NCBI GenBank assembly: GCA_903813345.2 | Contig: CAIIXF020000006.1 | Span: 2,542,001 to 2,606,000 of the forward strand | DNA: 64,000 nucleotides | Source: Owenia fusiformis | Taxonomy: Eukaryota > Annelida > Polychaeta > Sabellida > Oweniidae | Reading direction: 5' to 3' | Part shown: one piece after another, positions 12,720-23,607 of the stretch | Layout: the number at the start of each line of letters is the position of its first letter | Position numbering within the stretch: the stretch's first letter is position 1 | Program-made: the position numbers and the translations under genes | Notes under the pieces: model-generated | What the model was told of the DNA's origin: nothing | The model's database searches: none | What the model saw: the letters and a program-made list of their open reading frames with translations, nothing else

Positions 12720-13226
12720 TGGCCTAGTCACATAGCCCGGCCGATGTCCGGCATCGGTAGAGCTCGGTGGATTTTTTTGGTGCCACCGAGCTCTCCTCAT
12801 CGGAAGCAGAGCTCGGTGACGTGAACGGACTCCGTCCGGACATCTTCAGGTACTATACTTTCCAAGGCTCTGTCCCACATCGGCCGGAGCTCGGTCGGAG
12901 CTCGGCCGGTGTCCGTTAAAAAAAACTCGTCCTCTGGTTGTCTCAGATGCACGGGACACCGACCGATACTCGGCCGTGCACCGGCCGACGTGTGTTCTGA
13001 TGTGGTTACGATGGGGCTGCGATGAGGGAGCTCGGTGAGAGCCCGGTGAAATTTAACTCCGAAGTTAAAATTTCACCGAGCTGCCACCGATGCGGTTTTA
13101 AGCAACAAACGCCACGGATGTCCGGCCGGTGTCCGGCCGGTGTCCGGCCGGTGTTCGGCCGAGTTCGGTGAAAATTGCATCGCTGGCTCATCGGAACCTC
13201 ATCGGCCGGGCTATGAGACTAGGCCA
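12720..13226. mobile_element. GC-rich TIR element, copy 1 (507 bp)
   Basis: Starts TGGCCTAGTCACATAGCCCG and ends with its near reverse complement. The interior is strikingly GC-rich in an AT-rich region and full of GGCCGG and GAGCTCGG inverted motifs. It is homologous, in opposite orientation, to 17438-18119. Confidence 0.7.
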
Positions 13227-13384
13227 TAAATCAATCAAAAATTCGAGAAAATAAATGTGGGAATATTTGAGAGGAAAATCCGGCCACGGCCAAGAAAACA
13301 AAACTGGACATGAATATTCTAAAATATGTCCACGATCGAACAATGTGAATCAGATGACCAAGATTGGTATGGGATAAACATATT

Positions 13385-13530
13385 ATCCTATAGTTGGTTT
13401 AGGATATTGTGATTATCCCTTGGCCAATATAATATAATTTCCCTCGGGACCTGCGGCCCTCGGGCAGATATATTATATTTGCCTCGGGATAATCCCAATA
13501 TCCTGAACCTCATATAGGATAATCTCTATG
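13385..13530. repeat. Foldback hairpin
   Basis: TATTATCCTATA...GATTATCCC is mirrored by GGGATAATCCC...TATAGGATAAT, with CCCTCGGG near the centre. Confidence 0.55.
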
Positions 13531-15489
13531 AATGTATTATTGTTAAGATCTTTGGTTTTCCTCAAATACAGTGTATATTGGATATTATTTTAGAAAATAG
13601 CCATAATATTCTAAAATTGAAACATTTTTGACAAGAGTACTCATCTGGATCTTGCTAAATCTGATTCTGCTTTTAAGAGCATGCCATGATTGGGGAACAT
13701 ATTAGGCGTAGGATCGTCTGATGTCGTACGCAGTCACCCATTAGCCCTATATTACTTTAACACACCGTTATACACGCAGATGTATTAAGAACATATAATT
13801 GATGTTACCATGGTAACATACATGTGTATAGCACTCATACAAATATTTGATTACTATTTGCGCCATAGAAAGATAGTGGTATTGAGGAATGGCACTTATT
13901 GGTACCTGATGAATGAATTCTAGGCTGAAATGTATGATCGGATTGGTGTCTAGTAATAATGTAGACTAGCGAGAAAGGTAAGTAGTGCCAAGGGACACAA
14001 TTGCTTATATGTGAATTGCGATCAATTGTGTATTTCGTATAAAGACAGGAATGTTACATCGGTAATGTCAGCCAGAATCTGTAGGATCTCTATGGTTGAG
14101 AGATACGATCAAATCAGGAAATCACACTCACTAGTGAGATCTGACTTCGGTGTTTACAGTACTGATGTATTCCGTGCGGTTGTAGTAAAATCTACACGTC
14201 GAAATCGAATCTAAAATGCTACGCAAGGAAACAAAGCGTTACTAACAAAAGAGCGAATTGATGCAAATGAAAGAATAGAATTATTTATTTTGCACTTCGG
14301 GCTCAAAACATTTGATCAATATATAATGAGGTCATTATCTTAATACAACAAAAATTGTATGAACTACAAACGTATACTGTTCGACGGAACTGCCAAAAAT
14401 GCAATACGTATACGGATAAGCAAGCAGAATGCTATAGCAACTTCAACATACCGTAGCGCATACTCTGTGGGAAGACGAGTCGAGAGAATCGTGTCCTGCC
14501 ATACGATGTGAGTTTGATGAACAGGCTAAAAGATATACAATAGTTATAAAGAGGATTGTGTCATTTGAGGGGATACGCTTGATGGACAGTTCAACTTATC
14601 AACCTTAAAAATAATTCATTGATTCACTGAAAATATCATATAAAAACGTATATACATGTACCTAAGATTAACACGTGGTGAAATCTTTCCAATAAGATTT
14701 TGTTAAACTATTATTAACGGAACAAAATACAATCGATATAAAAAGCTTCACTATAAAGATTTTTATTCTTAAATAATATTGCCGGTTGCCAAACTAATTG
14801 CTTCCATTGCTAGAATTATCTGACGTATTATGTTAACAATTTATTTAATAAATAATAATGATAATAATTATGATATCATTTGAAATATCATTTTCTACAT
14901 GTAACGTGTTGTATTGAAATGTCTGGATTCCACATTTATTAAAGTCGCGATTATTTTCCTCTTACTTATATGTTTTACTCTAATATCGAAAGATGCAAGA
15001 CAATAGACTATATTGTTTGCACTTGTGATGCAACCACATTGATTCCCTAAGTAACTATTCAACAACGAACAATAAGACCCTACAGCTTAATTTATCATGG
15101 TAAATGATTTTTATTGATTAAACTTTTCAAGACTTCATTTGAAATGTCTGTATGAAAAAACAACAGTAAAACGATACCGAATGATAAGATCATTTTGCGA
15201 GGGAGGTTTTTGGGATGATTAACATCGTTAAAGAGATATTCAATTTGTAAGAGAGAATATGGATTTATAGCACTAAACAAAGGGCCAAGTTAATTTGCTT
15301 CATTATGAACCTTGCATTTGTTACAAGGCAACATAGTATCCGAGTCATTTGAAAAACAATGTTAACCACAGGCAAATTAGATTACTGCAAATGTTTCTAC
15401 AGAAATAAGTATCCCACTCGAGGCCATCGAACGTCACTTGAACGGAACGGCAAACAACATATGTATATGGATTATGTATAGTTACTCTT
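13531..15489. other. No gene recognised
   Basis: AT-rich; short ORFs only, none with a recognisable product. Confidence 0.45.
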
Positions 15490-15656
15490 ATCCTGGGGTT
15501 TATTTCTAAAAAGTTTGTAAAGTTGCGAATTTCTGGAAGTTAGTAACTGTGCGAAAATTAGTAACTTTTTCGCAAAGTAACTAAATAATGACGTCATGTG
15601 TGCATGCCAAATTAGTTTTTAAACAACTACTAATTTTCGAGAAATAGACCTCAGGG
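15490..15656. repeat. Degenerate foldback
   Basis: CCTGGGGTTTATTTC at the left is mirrored by GAAATAGACCTCAGGG at the right, with inner AGTTAGTAAC/ACTAATTTT mirror segments. Confidence 0.4.
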
Positions 15657-16780
15657 AATTAACATTCTAGCACATTCTTGGATAAATCTATAAATGATTG
15701 TTAATATCACGATCAAAAGCTTAAATCAGACATGATTAGATCACACGATGCATTATTCCTTGATCATGGCTCAATTGGCTTTTCTGCTGTTTTGAATAGA
15801 CCTACCCTATCATTGGTATCAAAAAATGTTTCATCTGTTTATCAGGATTTGATACTTTTCTACGAATTCAAACAAGATTTACAGTGAGACGTGTACAAGG
15901 TTTTGTTGAAAATGGATAAAATGATTGATTCCTAAATGTTATTTACACAGAACTATGTGACTTGAATTGATTCTCGTTAAAACTATATCGATGTCAAAGC
16001 TATTAATCAAGTCGTGTTATTCTGCGGAAATCCGACACCTTAGACCTTTCATTCCCATTCTAAAAACATTTTCCAAATGAATAAGTAGATTCAGTTTCGG
16101 GATAACAGGGAACATTGGTAATCGTTTTTTCAATGGGATTTTGTTTGAGTTGAGCATGTTTCACTCAAACATATTCCTGTATTGATTGGCTGTAAATTGC
16201 AATGAGAACTGACTTTCCATCACCAATAACCGTATCGAAAACTAATGAACTAACTAAATGAATATCGGAAAAAAATAGAAAAATCAATGCTCAAATTTGA
16301 TTATTTGATTATGATTTTAAGGATTTTTAAAGATAAAGGATTATCTCGGAAGATAGCTAAAAACAAGAAAGTTGTGATGAAAAAAGAATTCGCTAGTGAA
16401 TTACGTTAATGTTAATTTAACAAATCTGTTTTCAATTTTGTATAATCAAAGAACAATAAACTGGGAAATGTGTTTTCATATTAAAATCTGTTAGATTCCA
16501 TCTACCCCTACCTGTAGACCCGGATATGTGTATATCTAGAGTTAAAAGGTCCTATTTTCCAAAAGGTCACACCTGGTGACATGGTGAAAACACAGAAGGT
16601 GTAAACAACACCTTCCGCTTTATCTTACGTTTGAAATCCCCATCAACGACATTACATTATTATGCAATGCCATATCGAAAATCGCCATAGGTCTATATCT
16701 AATGGTTTTATCAAGAAACTAAGACATAAACTGTTAGTCAATCTATGTGATATCTCCTTGTCCCGTCGTTAACAAAATAC
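15657..16780. other. No gene recognised
   Basis: Unassigned AT-rich sequence upstream of the possible gene at 16872. It could hold that gene's non-coding first exon, but I cannot place one. Confidence 0.4.
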
Positions 16781-16871
16781 TTTTCTTATTTTCAGGTGCC
16801 TAAATGGACCATATCTTATCCTAGCCTAGCAACCTGCTTCATCAATACGGTGCAAACAAAAATCGTATCTA

Positions 16872-17309
16872 ATGGGGATGGTATCTGCGAATTCTAAAAT
16901 GACCTCAGCGCCACAAATAAACGAGGACTCCTTGCATAAGGAGGGTAAATATTTTGATAATCACAACCAGAGTAAAGATAGTGGAATGTTAGGGGAGTCT
17001 ATGAAAGCCCCGGTAGAAGGAGTTCCAAATATAAACCCGTCCTCGGGACATAAACATAAAAGGCGGAATAGAAGTTTGGGTAACGTGAATACAACGGGTG
17101 TAAACGGTGACAGAAGAGTGAGCGCCGATTGGACAGATAAAGGCGAGATAGCAATGAACAATTGCCCGAGTTTGTCCCCACATCATCATTCTCCATCGCC
17201 AAAATCGAATATATCTCAATCGACGCTTCAATCAAACCATACACCAACAGATGGTAATCTTAGGACGGTGCAAGTTAAAGGGTTAATCGATGATTTGGAT
17301 CTAATATAG
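16872..17309 (+). CDS. Possible small gene or last exon, disordered 145-residue protein
   Basis: An open frame of 145 codons from MGMVSANSKM to QVKGLIDDLDLI and a stop, 75 bp after a good acceptor (cttattttcag at 16786-16796). A six-codon upstream ORF lies between them at 16804. The second ATG (codon 3) has the better start context (G at -3, G at +4). The protein is hydrophilic and rich in Ser, Asn, Pro and His, with a basic cluster KHKRRNRSLG that could be a nuclear signal or kinase site. I recognise no domain. Three other frames are also partly open here, which weakens the case. It could be the coding exon of a gene with a non-coding first exon, or chance. A GC-rich transposon begins 129 bp downstream. 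Confidence 0.42.
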   Translation: MGMVSANSKMTSAPQINEDSLHKEGKYFDNHNQSKDSGMLGESMKAPVEGVPNINPSSGHKHKRRNRSLGNVNTTGVNGDRRVSADWTDKGEIAMNNCPSLSPHHHSPSPKSNISQSTLQSNHTPTDGNLRTVQVKGLIDDLDLI

Positions 17310-17437
17310 GATTATGAGTTGTTCGGTTTTCATCTATGTCTACTATCTGTTCATACCTTTGAAAAACCGCTCATGCATTGGAGAACTAGCTACTTTTGGA
17401 AGAAGCGGAAGTTAATCATTGTGTGAACATGGAGTAA

Positions 17438-18119
17438 TGGCCTAGTCACATAGCCCGGCCGATGAGGTTACGATGAGCTAGCGATGCAATTTTCACCGAA
17501 CTCGGCCGAACACCAGCCGGACACCGGCCGGACATCCGTGGCGTTTGTTGCTTAAAACAGCATCGGTGGTAGCTCGGTGAAATTTTAACTTCGGAGTTAA
17601 ATTTCACCGGGCTCTCACCGAGCTCCCTCATCATGTCATCGCAGCCCCATCGTAACCACATCGGAAAACACGTCGGCCGGTGCACGGCCGAGTATCGACC
17701 GGTGTCCCGTGCATCTGAGACAACCAGAGGACGAGGTTTTTAACGGACAGCGGCCGAGCTCCGACCGAGCTCTGGCCGATGTGGGACAGAGCATCGGCCG
17801 GTCACTGTTCAAAGCCCGTTAACAACCCGGCCGGCGATCGCACGGTGTCCTGTTACCTGCTCGGGTACCGGCCGTATTCCTTCCGATGTCCGGCCGACCT
17901 CCGGCCGGTAGTTGCTGCCAAATCGGCAGAAAAAACTACCATTTTGAGACAGACTCCGTACGGTCACCGGCCGGTGTTCGGTCGGTCGCCTGAAGATGTC
18001 CGGACGGAGTCCGTTCACGTCACCGAGCTCTGCTTCCGATGAGGAGAGCTCGGTGGCACCAAAAAAATCCACCGAGCTCTACCGATGCCGGACATCGGCC
18101 GGGCTATGTGACTAGGCCA
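17438..18119. mobile_element. GC-rich TIR element, copy 2 (682 bp)
   Basis: Same family as 12720-13226 but inverted and about 175 bp longer. Terminal TGGCCTAGTCACATAGCCCG is present at both ends, and TAA lies on both sides (17435-17437, 18120-18122), a possible 3-bp target duplication like those of PIF/Harbinger elements. ORFs inside are by-products of composition. Confidence 0.7.
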
Positions 18120-18289
18120 TAAAATATACACCTATATTTTCAGTTTCTTCATTGACGAATTAACGCTCAATTTAGCTTAATTCAAGGCTTAGATGTAGTT
18201 ACAATTGAATTGATTCCTCACTTCATCGGATGAATTTAACACGTTCACACACATATTTGTCAGCTCGATTACTGTGAATTCCCGTGGTA

Positions 18290-18640
18290 GAGACAGCAAA
18301 AAGGTTACCTGAGGTCAATGTCATTCCAAGGTCAAAGGTCAATATCTAGGTATTTGGCGTTTAAAGACGCCTGGTGACCCATGATAGGGTGACCTGAGGT
18401 CAAGGTCAACTCAAGGTCTAAGGTCAATATCTAAATATTTGGCGTTTTAAGGCACTTGAAGGATATTGTGACCCTTGATGAGTCACGATTGGGTGATCTT
18501 AAGTCAAAGTCAATGTTTGTAGTCCAAGGTCATCTTAAGGTCGAATGTGAATAACAGCTAGGTATTTGGTGTTTCAAGATCTTTGGACAAGTAAACCTCA
18601 ATTTAAGTCAGTCAAGGTCAAACGATCCAATATACGGGTA
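18290..18640. repeat. Degenerate ~105-bp tandem repeats rich in AGGTCA
   Basis: Imperfect repeats carrying AGGTCAATATCTA.GTATTTGGCG and many GGTCAA motifs. One spot, near 18332-18344, reads AGGTCAAAGGTCA, the exact direct-repeat-1 arrangement of nuclear receptor half-sites. Probably repeat sequence rather than a regulatory element. Confidence 0.5.
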
Positions 18641-19379
18641 TTAAGCATTGTAAGGGGCTGTTGCAATGTTGGGCTGCTTTGACCCTTGGTGACCCATTCA
18701 TACGGGTAGATTGCTAGTGGACTAACAAAAGTCATGGAGAAACGATTGACTTAAACGCTGCATATCATCATGTACTATGTTATGTTTGTCATCATGGGTA
18801 CAGATACGAAATCCTTATTATCTAAGAAAAAACTCAAGTTTATCGAGTCCCAGCAAGTAGAGAATTCATTTTCGATAGCAAAAATATGTGTTCTTAAACA
18901 GACCTTTTTGAACATTTTGGTTAGCTCATTCATATAGCACGTTTTCACATATTGTGGATGCTATTTGAAAGCTAAGTGGCACATATTTAGGAATTCACCA
19001 TATCGTGCCATACATATGAAAGGACCTGCCTAGCTAGCTTTCCGTTTGGTTAGTTTTGTTTTCACCAAATACTTAATCATTTCATTTCTCAGTATCATTT
19101 ACACGCGTACAACCAGATATGACAAAATATATGTCTCCTTTTTGAGAGATTTAAATTACCAACTTTTCTGCTCAGGAACCGAGCTTCCTCCCACCACTTC
19201 TATGTCATTTATTTTCATTTAGCGTTCATCTCACAACGATCATGTAATCCTGGTCATATAAACAGATAGAGGATATGTGGAACAAACAGAATTGATTGAA
19301 AAGAATTCGAGAGTTAAATTATCTTGTAGGAGAATTCAAAACCCAGGATACAATTTATTTTTCTTCAACTTATTGTTAG
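18641..19379. other. No gene recognised
   Basis: Unassigned AT-rich sequence. Confidence 0.45.
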
Positions 19380-19525
19380 TAATGCCTTGGTCACATTTGC
19401 TCCGACTTTCACTACGGCGCCCGGCCGATTGACTATTTTGTTCAGAAATGTATTCAATTTTGAACAAAATACTCAATCGGCCGGGCGCCGGCCGATGAAT
19501 CGCAGCAAATGTGACTCAGGCATTA
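19380..19525. mobile_element. 146-bp hairpin MITE
   Basis: TAATGCCTTGGTCACATTTG at the left is mirrored by CAAATGTGACTCAGGCATTA at the right. Inner arms GCCCGGCCGATTGA and TCAATCGGCCGGGC and TTTTGTTCA/TGAACAAAA pair as well, so almost the whole unit can fold on itself. Confidence 0.7.
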
Positions 19526-20504
19526 GTATTGTTCGACCCCGATTCATAATATATCATGCTTGGTCGTAGTTTTCACTGGTTCACCGGCTGGGAAACATGC
19601 GACTGGCAACTATTTTCAGATTTGAACAATCAAACAGTCGATACAATTACCCAAATGCGAGTAGGTAGTTACCAGTTTCACCACCAGGTGGCTGATTCGG
19701 GTCAATTAACATGGCAGGTATATAAGAAAGTTTCCTTAAACTTGAATATTATCAATTTAAGTGGCTCAATTTTCATATAACCCTTATGTGCCTGATACTT
19801 ATACGAATGAAAATATGTCCAGTAAAGCAAAATATTATCTGTCCACTAAAAGAAAAGATATTTCATTTTTTGTGATTTTATAGCATGGGGTCTATTGGGA
19901 ATCTCCCCGAGCTAGAAGTCACATTTTCAAAGAAAATTAATTTTTCAAAGTTGATAAACGGTTTTTAAAACCACATTTCTAGATGTAATTTTACATGTAG
20001 ATTTCAAATATGATATTACTTTGACTGAATTTTGAATTTTTAATGACGTAAATCAAGATTATTTCTACTCGCATCTGGGTTATTGGTGCAATAATATTAA
20101 TACATTTATTATTCAAATGAATAATTTAAATATAGCTCACAAATTGTGATGATTAATATTGTATGATGTCGACAGACTTGTATTATTTGATTTAAATTTA
20201 TGTTAATTTATGTAAGTTAAATAATAAATATGGAAAACACGTCACGTACTCATGAAAAGTGTTTTGTTCAAGCTTATGTATTTTAAATGAGGAAAATCAG
20301 ATATGGCAGGATCAAAACCAGAATCCTGTTTAGTTTCATTACTCAACTAACCCGTAAAGCATCTACAAAGAAGCAACCTAATTAACAAACGAAGAAATAG
20401 ACAAAGCTCATAATAATCAGCGTTCCGAAAAAATTAAAGAAAACAAGAATGGGAAGGTTCCTGTTGTCATTAGTTGAAGGCTGCAAATTTTTTTGGCCAT
20501 TTTA
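19526..20504. other. Unassigned, possibly part of another element
   Basis: A 74-codon plus-strand ORF (19556-19780) looks superficially like an exon, but ACCCAAATGCGAGTAG (19649) recurs as its near reverse complement at 20065-20080, which suggests repeat DNA. Confidence 0.35.
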
Positions 20505-21059
20505 CAGGGTGGTCAAAAAATGGAAACCCTGCATTTTCCTTATATCTTTGTCACATTGAAATATTACTCCCTGATATTTCACACATTTGTACAACATTCC
20601 ATTTCCTACCACCCTACCATATTTCATAACCATCAGACTGATAGTCACAATTTTACAGCACTCTGAATAACATGCTTCAGATTTGGCCATCATCGCGCTG
20701 TAGGCAAAACAGCACAGTTGTCAATGACCCGAATGCATTCCTCAGCAGGTATGGCCTGAATGAAACGAATGATCTCACTTTCTAGGTTTGCAATTGTCCT
20801 GAGGTCATTCTCATATACTCTATCTCTGCCATATCCCCACAGGTAGGGACATTTTTGACGATGAATACAGGTTTCCCATCAACGCAATAGTGGCCACTGG
20901 GCATGTATTTTAAGTACTGACTCTGATGGTCATAAAATAAAGTAGGCTGGTAGGAAATTGAATGATGTACAAAATTGTAAAATATCAGGGAGTTATTTAT
21001 TAAAATTACAGAGATATGAGGAAAATGTTATTAGGGTTTCCATTTTTTTGACCACCCTG
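20505..21059. mobile_element. 555-bp mariner-like element with transposase remnant
   Basis: Ends CAGGGTGGTCAAAAAAATGG and its reverse complement, flanked by TA (20503-20504, 21060-21061). Inverted similarity extends about 100 bp inward. On the minus strand, roughly 20850-20690 encodes LWGYGRDRVYENDLRTIANL then EIIRFIQAIPAEECIRVIDN, which resembles the C-terminal part of mariner-type transposases (WGY..DRVY). The catalytic domain is missing. Confidence 0.65.
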
Positions 21060-23090
21060 TATATGTCCAAGCTTTTTGTGCAGTAAAAAGTGAAAACGAT
21101 TCATTGTTTTGCCTATTACTCGCTCATTCCAGCCCAAAACCATTATTCATATTTTGTAAACGTACATGCACAACTTGTTGTTTTCACCATACACGAATAA
21201 ATATGTTCTCCCCTCAACTTTAACATCCACGTCATGTTGCATAACTTTTTGGTCTGTATGATATCTGAATTGTTCTTGAACACATTAAAGCTAGGCTTCA
21301 TGGAGCAATTTTACAAGAAGTTGCAAATGACTAGCTCAACTTTGTGCAATTTAATGCCCAAAATATCATACTCTTGAAATCAAGGGGAGAACATATTTAT
21401 TTGACACTCTGTAGAAGATTCCGAGCATGACTCAAGGAGTGGCTTTATCGTATAACATTGATTTTGTATTATTGTGTCATCCTGGTATTTTTCATACGAT
21501 AGACACTGGCGTTGTATTTCGAGGTTGGAATACCCCGTCTTGTATAATTGTATGTACATTTTTTATATTGCATACAATACAAAAGTGTAAAGTACAGTAT
21601 GATGATTACATCTGTTTGGTGACCCTACAAGCCTGTATCATCCCGTATCGTGAAAAATAATGCAATGATTATTTAAAGGCGCACTTTGGCAATTTTCAAC
21701 ATTTTTTGGCAAAATAAAGACTTCCATTTAAATTTTATAGTATGTCCAATGTGTTGATAAGAACCTTATCTTTCATTTGACACCAACAACAGCTCAATGG
21801 ACCACATCAAAGCTTACAATAAATTATCTGCCAAGCTTTATACATCAAGTTTTTATCAATGTCATTGAAAGATTACATCTTTCAATATGCAAGGACTCGG
21901 TTATATAAGATGAAACACACCTTTTATTCAAATGTAAACAATTGGAGTATATCAGAAAATCCGATATTGAAAAACTTGAAAACCTTTGTTGTAATTTTAA
22001 AAACATAAATGACCACCAAAAGACAATTTTTCTATTGACGAGTGAGGGGATCATATTAGAAGAATCTGCTAACATGATAAATTATCTAATGATTGGTAGA
22101 GACAGGATTCTTATATCAAAGTAACATTTTATATGTCATTTGAAGAATGAAATCCTATTTTCTTTACTTTATTGCTGTATTTACTGTTATTGAAAATTGT
22201 ATATCGGATGTATGTACGTTTGGCCCTAAAAGGGCATCAGTACTATTAAAATCCTATTATATATATGAATGGTATATTAAAACACTTCAGGGCTATATAA
22301 AACATACTTTTGACCATTGTTTACTCGGTTATAGATATAGATAACCACGAAAATCAAGGGGTCCCTGTGTGCTTTATCAATGCTCTTACAAGGCCTTTTA
22401 TATGAAACTCGTACAGTTTCGAGCAAACTAACTATCCTGTCTCATGTTAAAGTTTGAGCTTCCAACTCCTCTTATTATAAAATTGAGAGCCAACGGTAAG
22501 AACCTTTTTGATCGGCCCTTGTATATATCTGCCTTTGGCTTTGGTTAATGATTCAAGATGAGTACTGAGTTACAAAGAAGAGAAACAAATCCTAATCGTT
22601 AAAAGGAAAAATCTTCATACATGGCAATGTATTCAAATACCAATTCAAAAGCAAGTATTTGTTGCTGGAAAATATTTATTTGTGATGTAATATCATTCTT
22701 TTTAAAGGTGCAATATCAGTAAGTGAAAATTCACATGCATAAGTATATTAATTAATTATAACAGGTTATCGCAATGCATATATGTGATTAATCATAAAAT
22801 ACACGTTTTAAGATGTTAATATACAATACGTAGATGTAAAATAAAACATTGTTGATTAGGATTTTGTTGACACACGGGATGACGATAAAATGAATAAATG
22901 CCATATTTAAGAAGGACTCAAAATACACGATGTTGAAGAATAACATGTTCCTAGTGCTTTTTATCCTTCGCTACTTCTACCTCCGTTAGTATTCACAGTG
23001 GTGATCACTTGGTTACAACAATCCGAATCATTTCATTCTTGATCAGCGCCACGTAGTGTCACACTTTACGAGTGATCTGATCGATAATTT
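21060..23090. other. No gene recognised
   Basis: AT-rich unassigned DNA downstream of the gene 1 poly(A) signal. Confidence 0.5.
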
Positions 23091-23093
23091 CAA

Positions 23094-23103
23094 TTTATTT
23101 ATT
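23094..23103 (-). terminator. Possible poly(A) signal of IF gene 1
   Basis: Two overlapping AATAAA hexamers on the minus strand about 510 bp past the stop codon at 23608. Confidence 0.4.
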
Positions 23104-23607
23104 TCCATTTGTAATTGCTTCTTAAGTCTAATTGATTGTTTAATTTGGGCATATATAAAAGTAATTCACTGAAGCATAATTCCGGTGCGATGATAGAAGT
23201 ATATGCTGGATATGGTCTGGTTTCCACCTATTTAATGACCTAAAATGTACAGTAAATATACTCTGTCATAGATTCCTTAAATGTATGGGGTTCAATGGCT
23301 GATATAAATTGCGAGCTTTTTGCCTTGACAAATCAAATATCTGTTTTGCGGTGCTTCATATAATTACTTGTCACCCCAAACTCTTGTGGTCGAACCTGAT
23401 CATTTTTTAAAAGGCAAACCCCGCTAAACAGAAAATTAATGGTTCCTTCAACTGATTGTTATATTGTAATTCAGAATAAATATAATATTTGTTTGCTTAT
23501 AATACAGAATAAAGTCAATGCAAGGACAACATGACATAACCATGGGGATAGTTATTTCTAATGACCATAATTTCCGAGACCAGCAGTTCATGTAAGAATG
23601 TTTATCC

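Noticed and set aside
17779-18072. Overlapping ORFs on both strands
   Set aside because: They are by-products of GC-rich inverted motifs in the TIR element at 17438-18119.
19556-19780. 74-codon plus-strand ORF with a possible donor
   Set aside because: No recognisable domain, and part of it recurs in inverted form at 20065-20080, which suggests repeat DNA.
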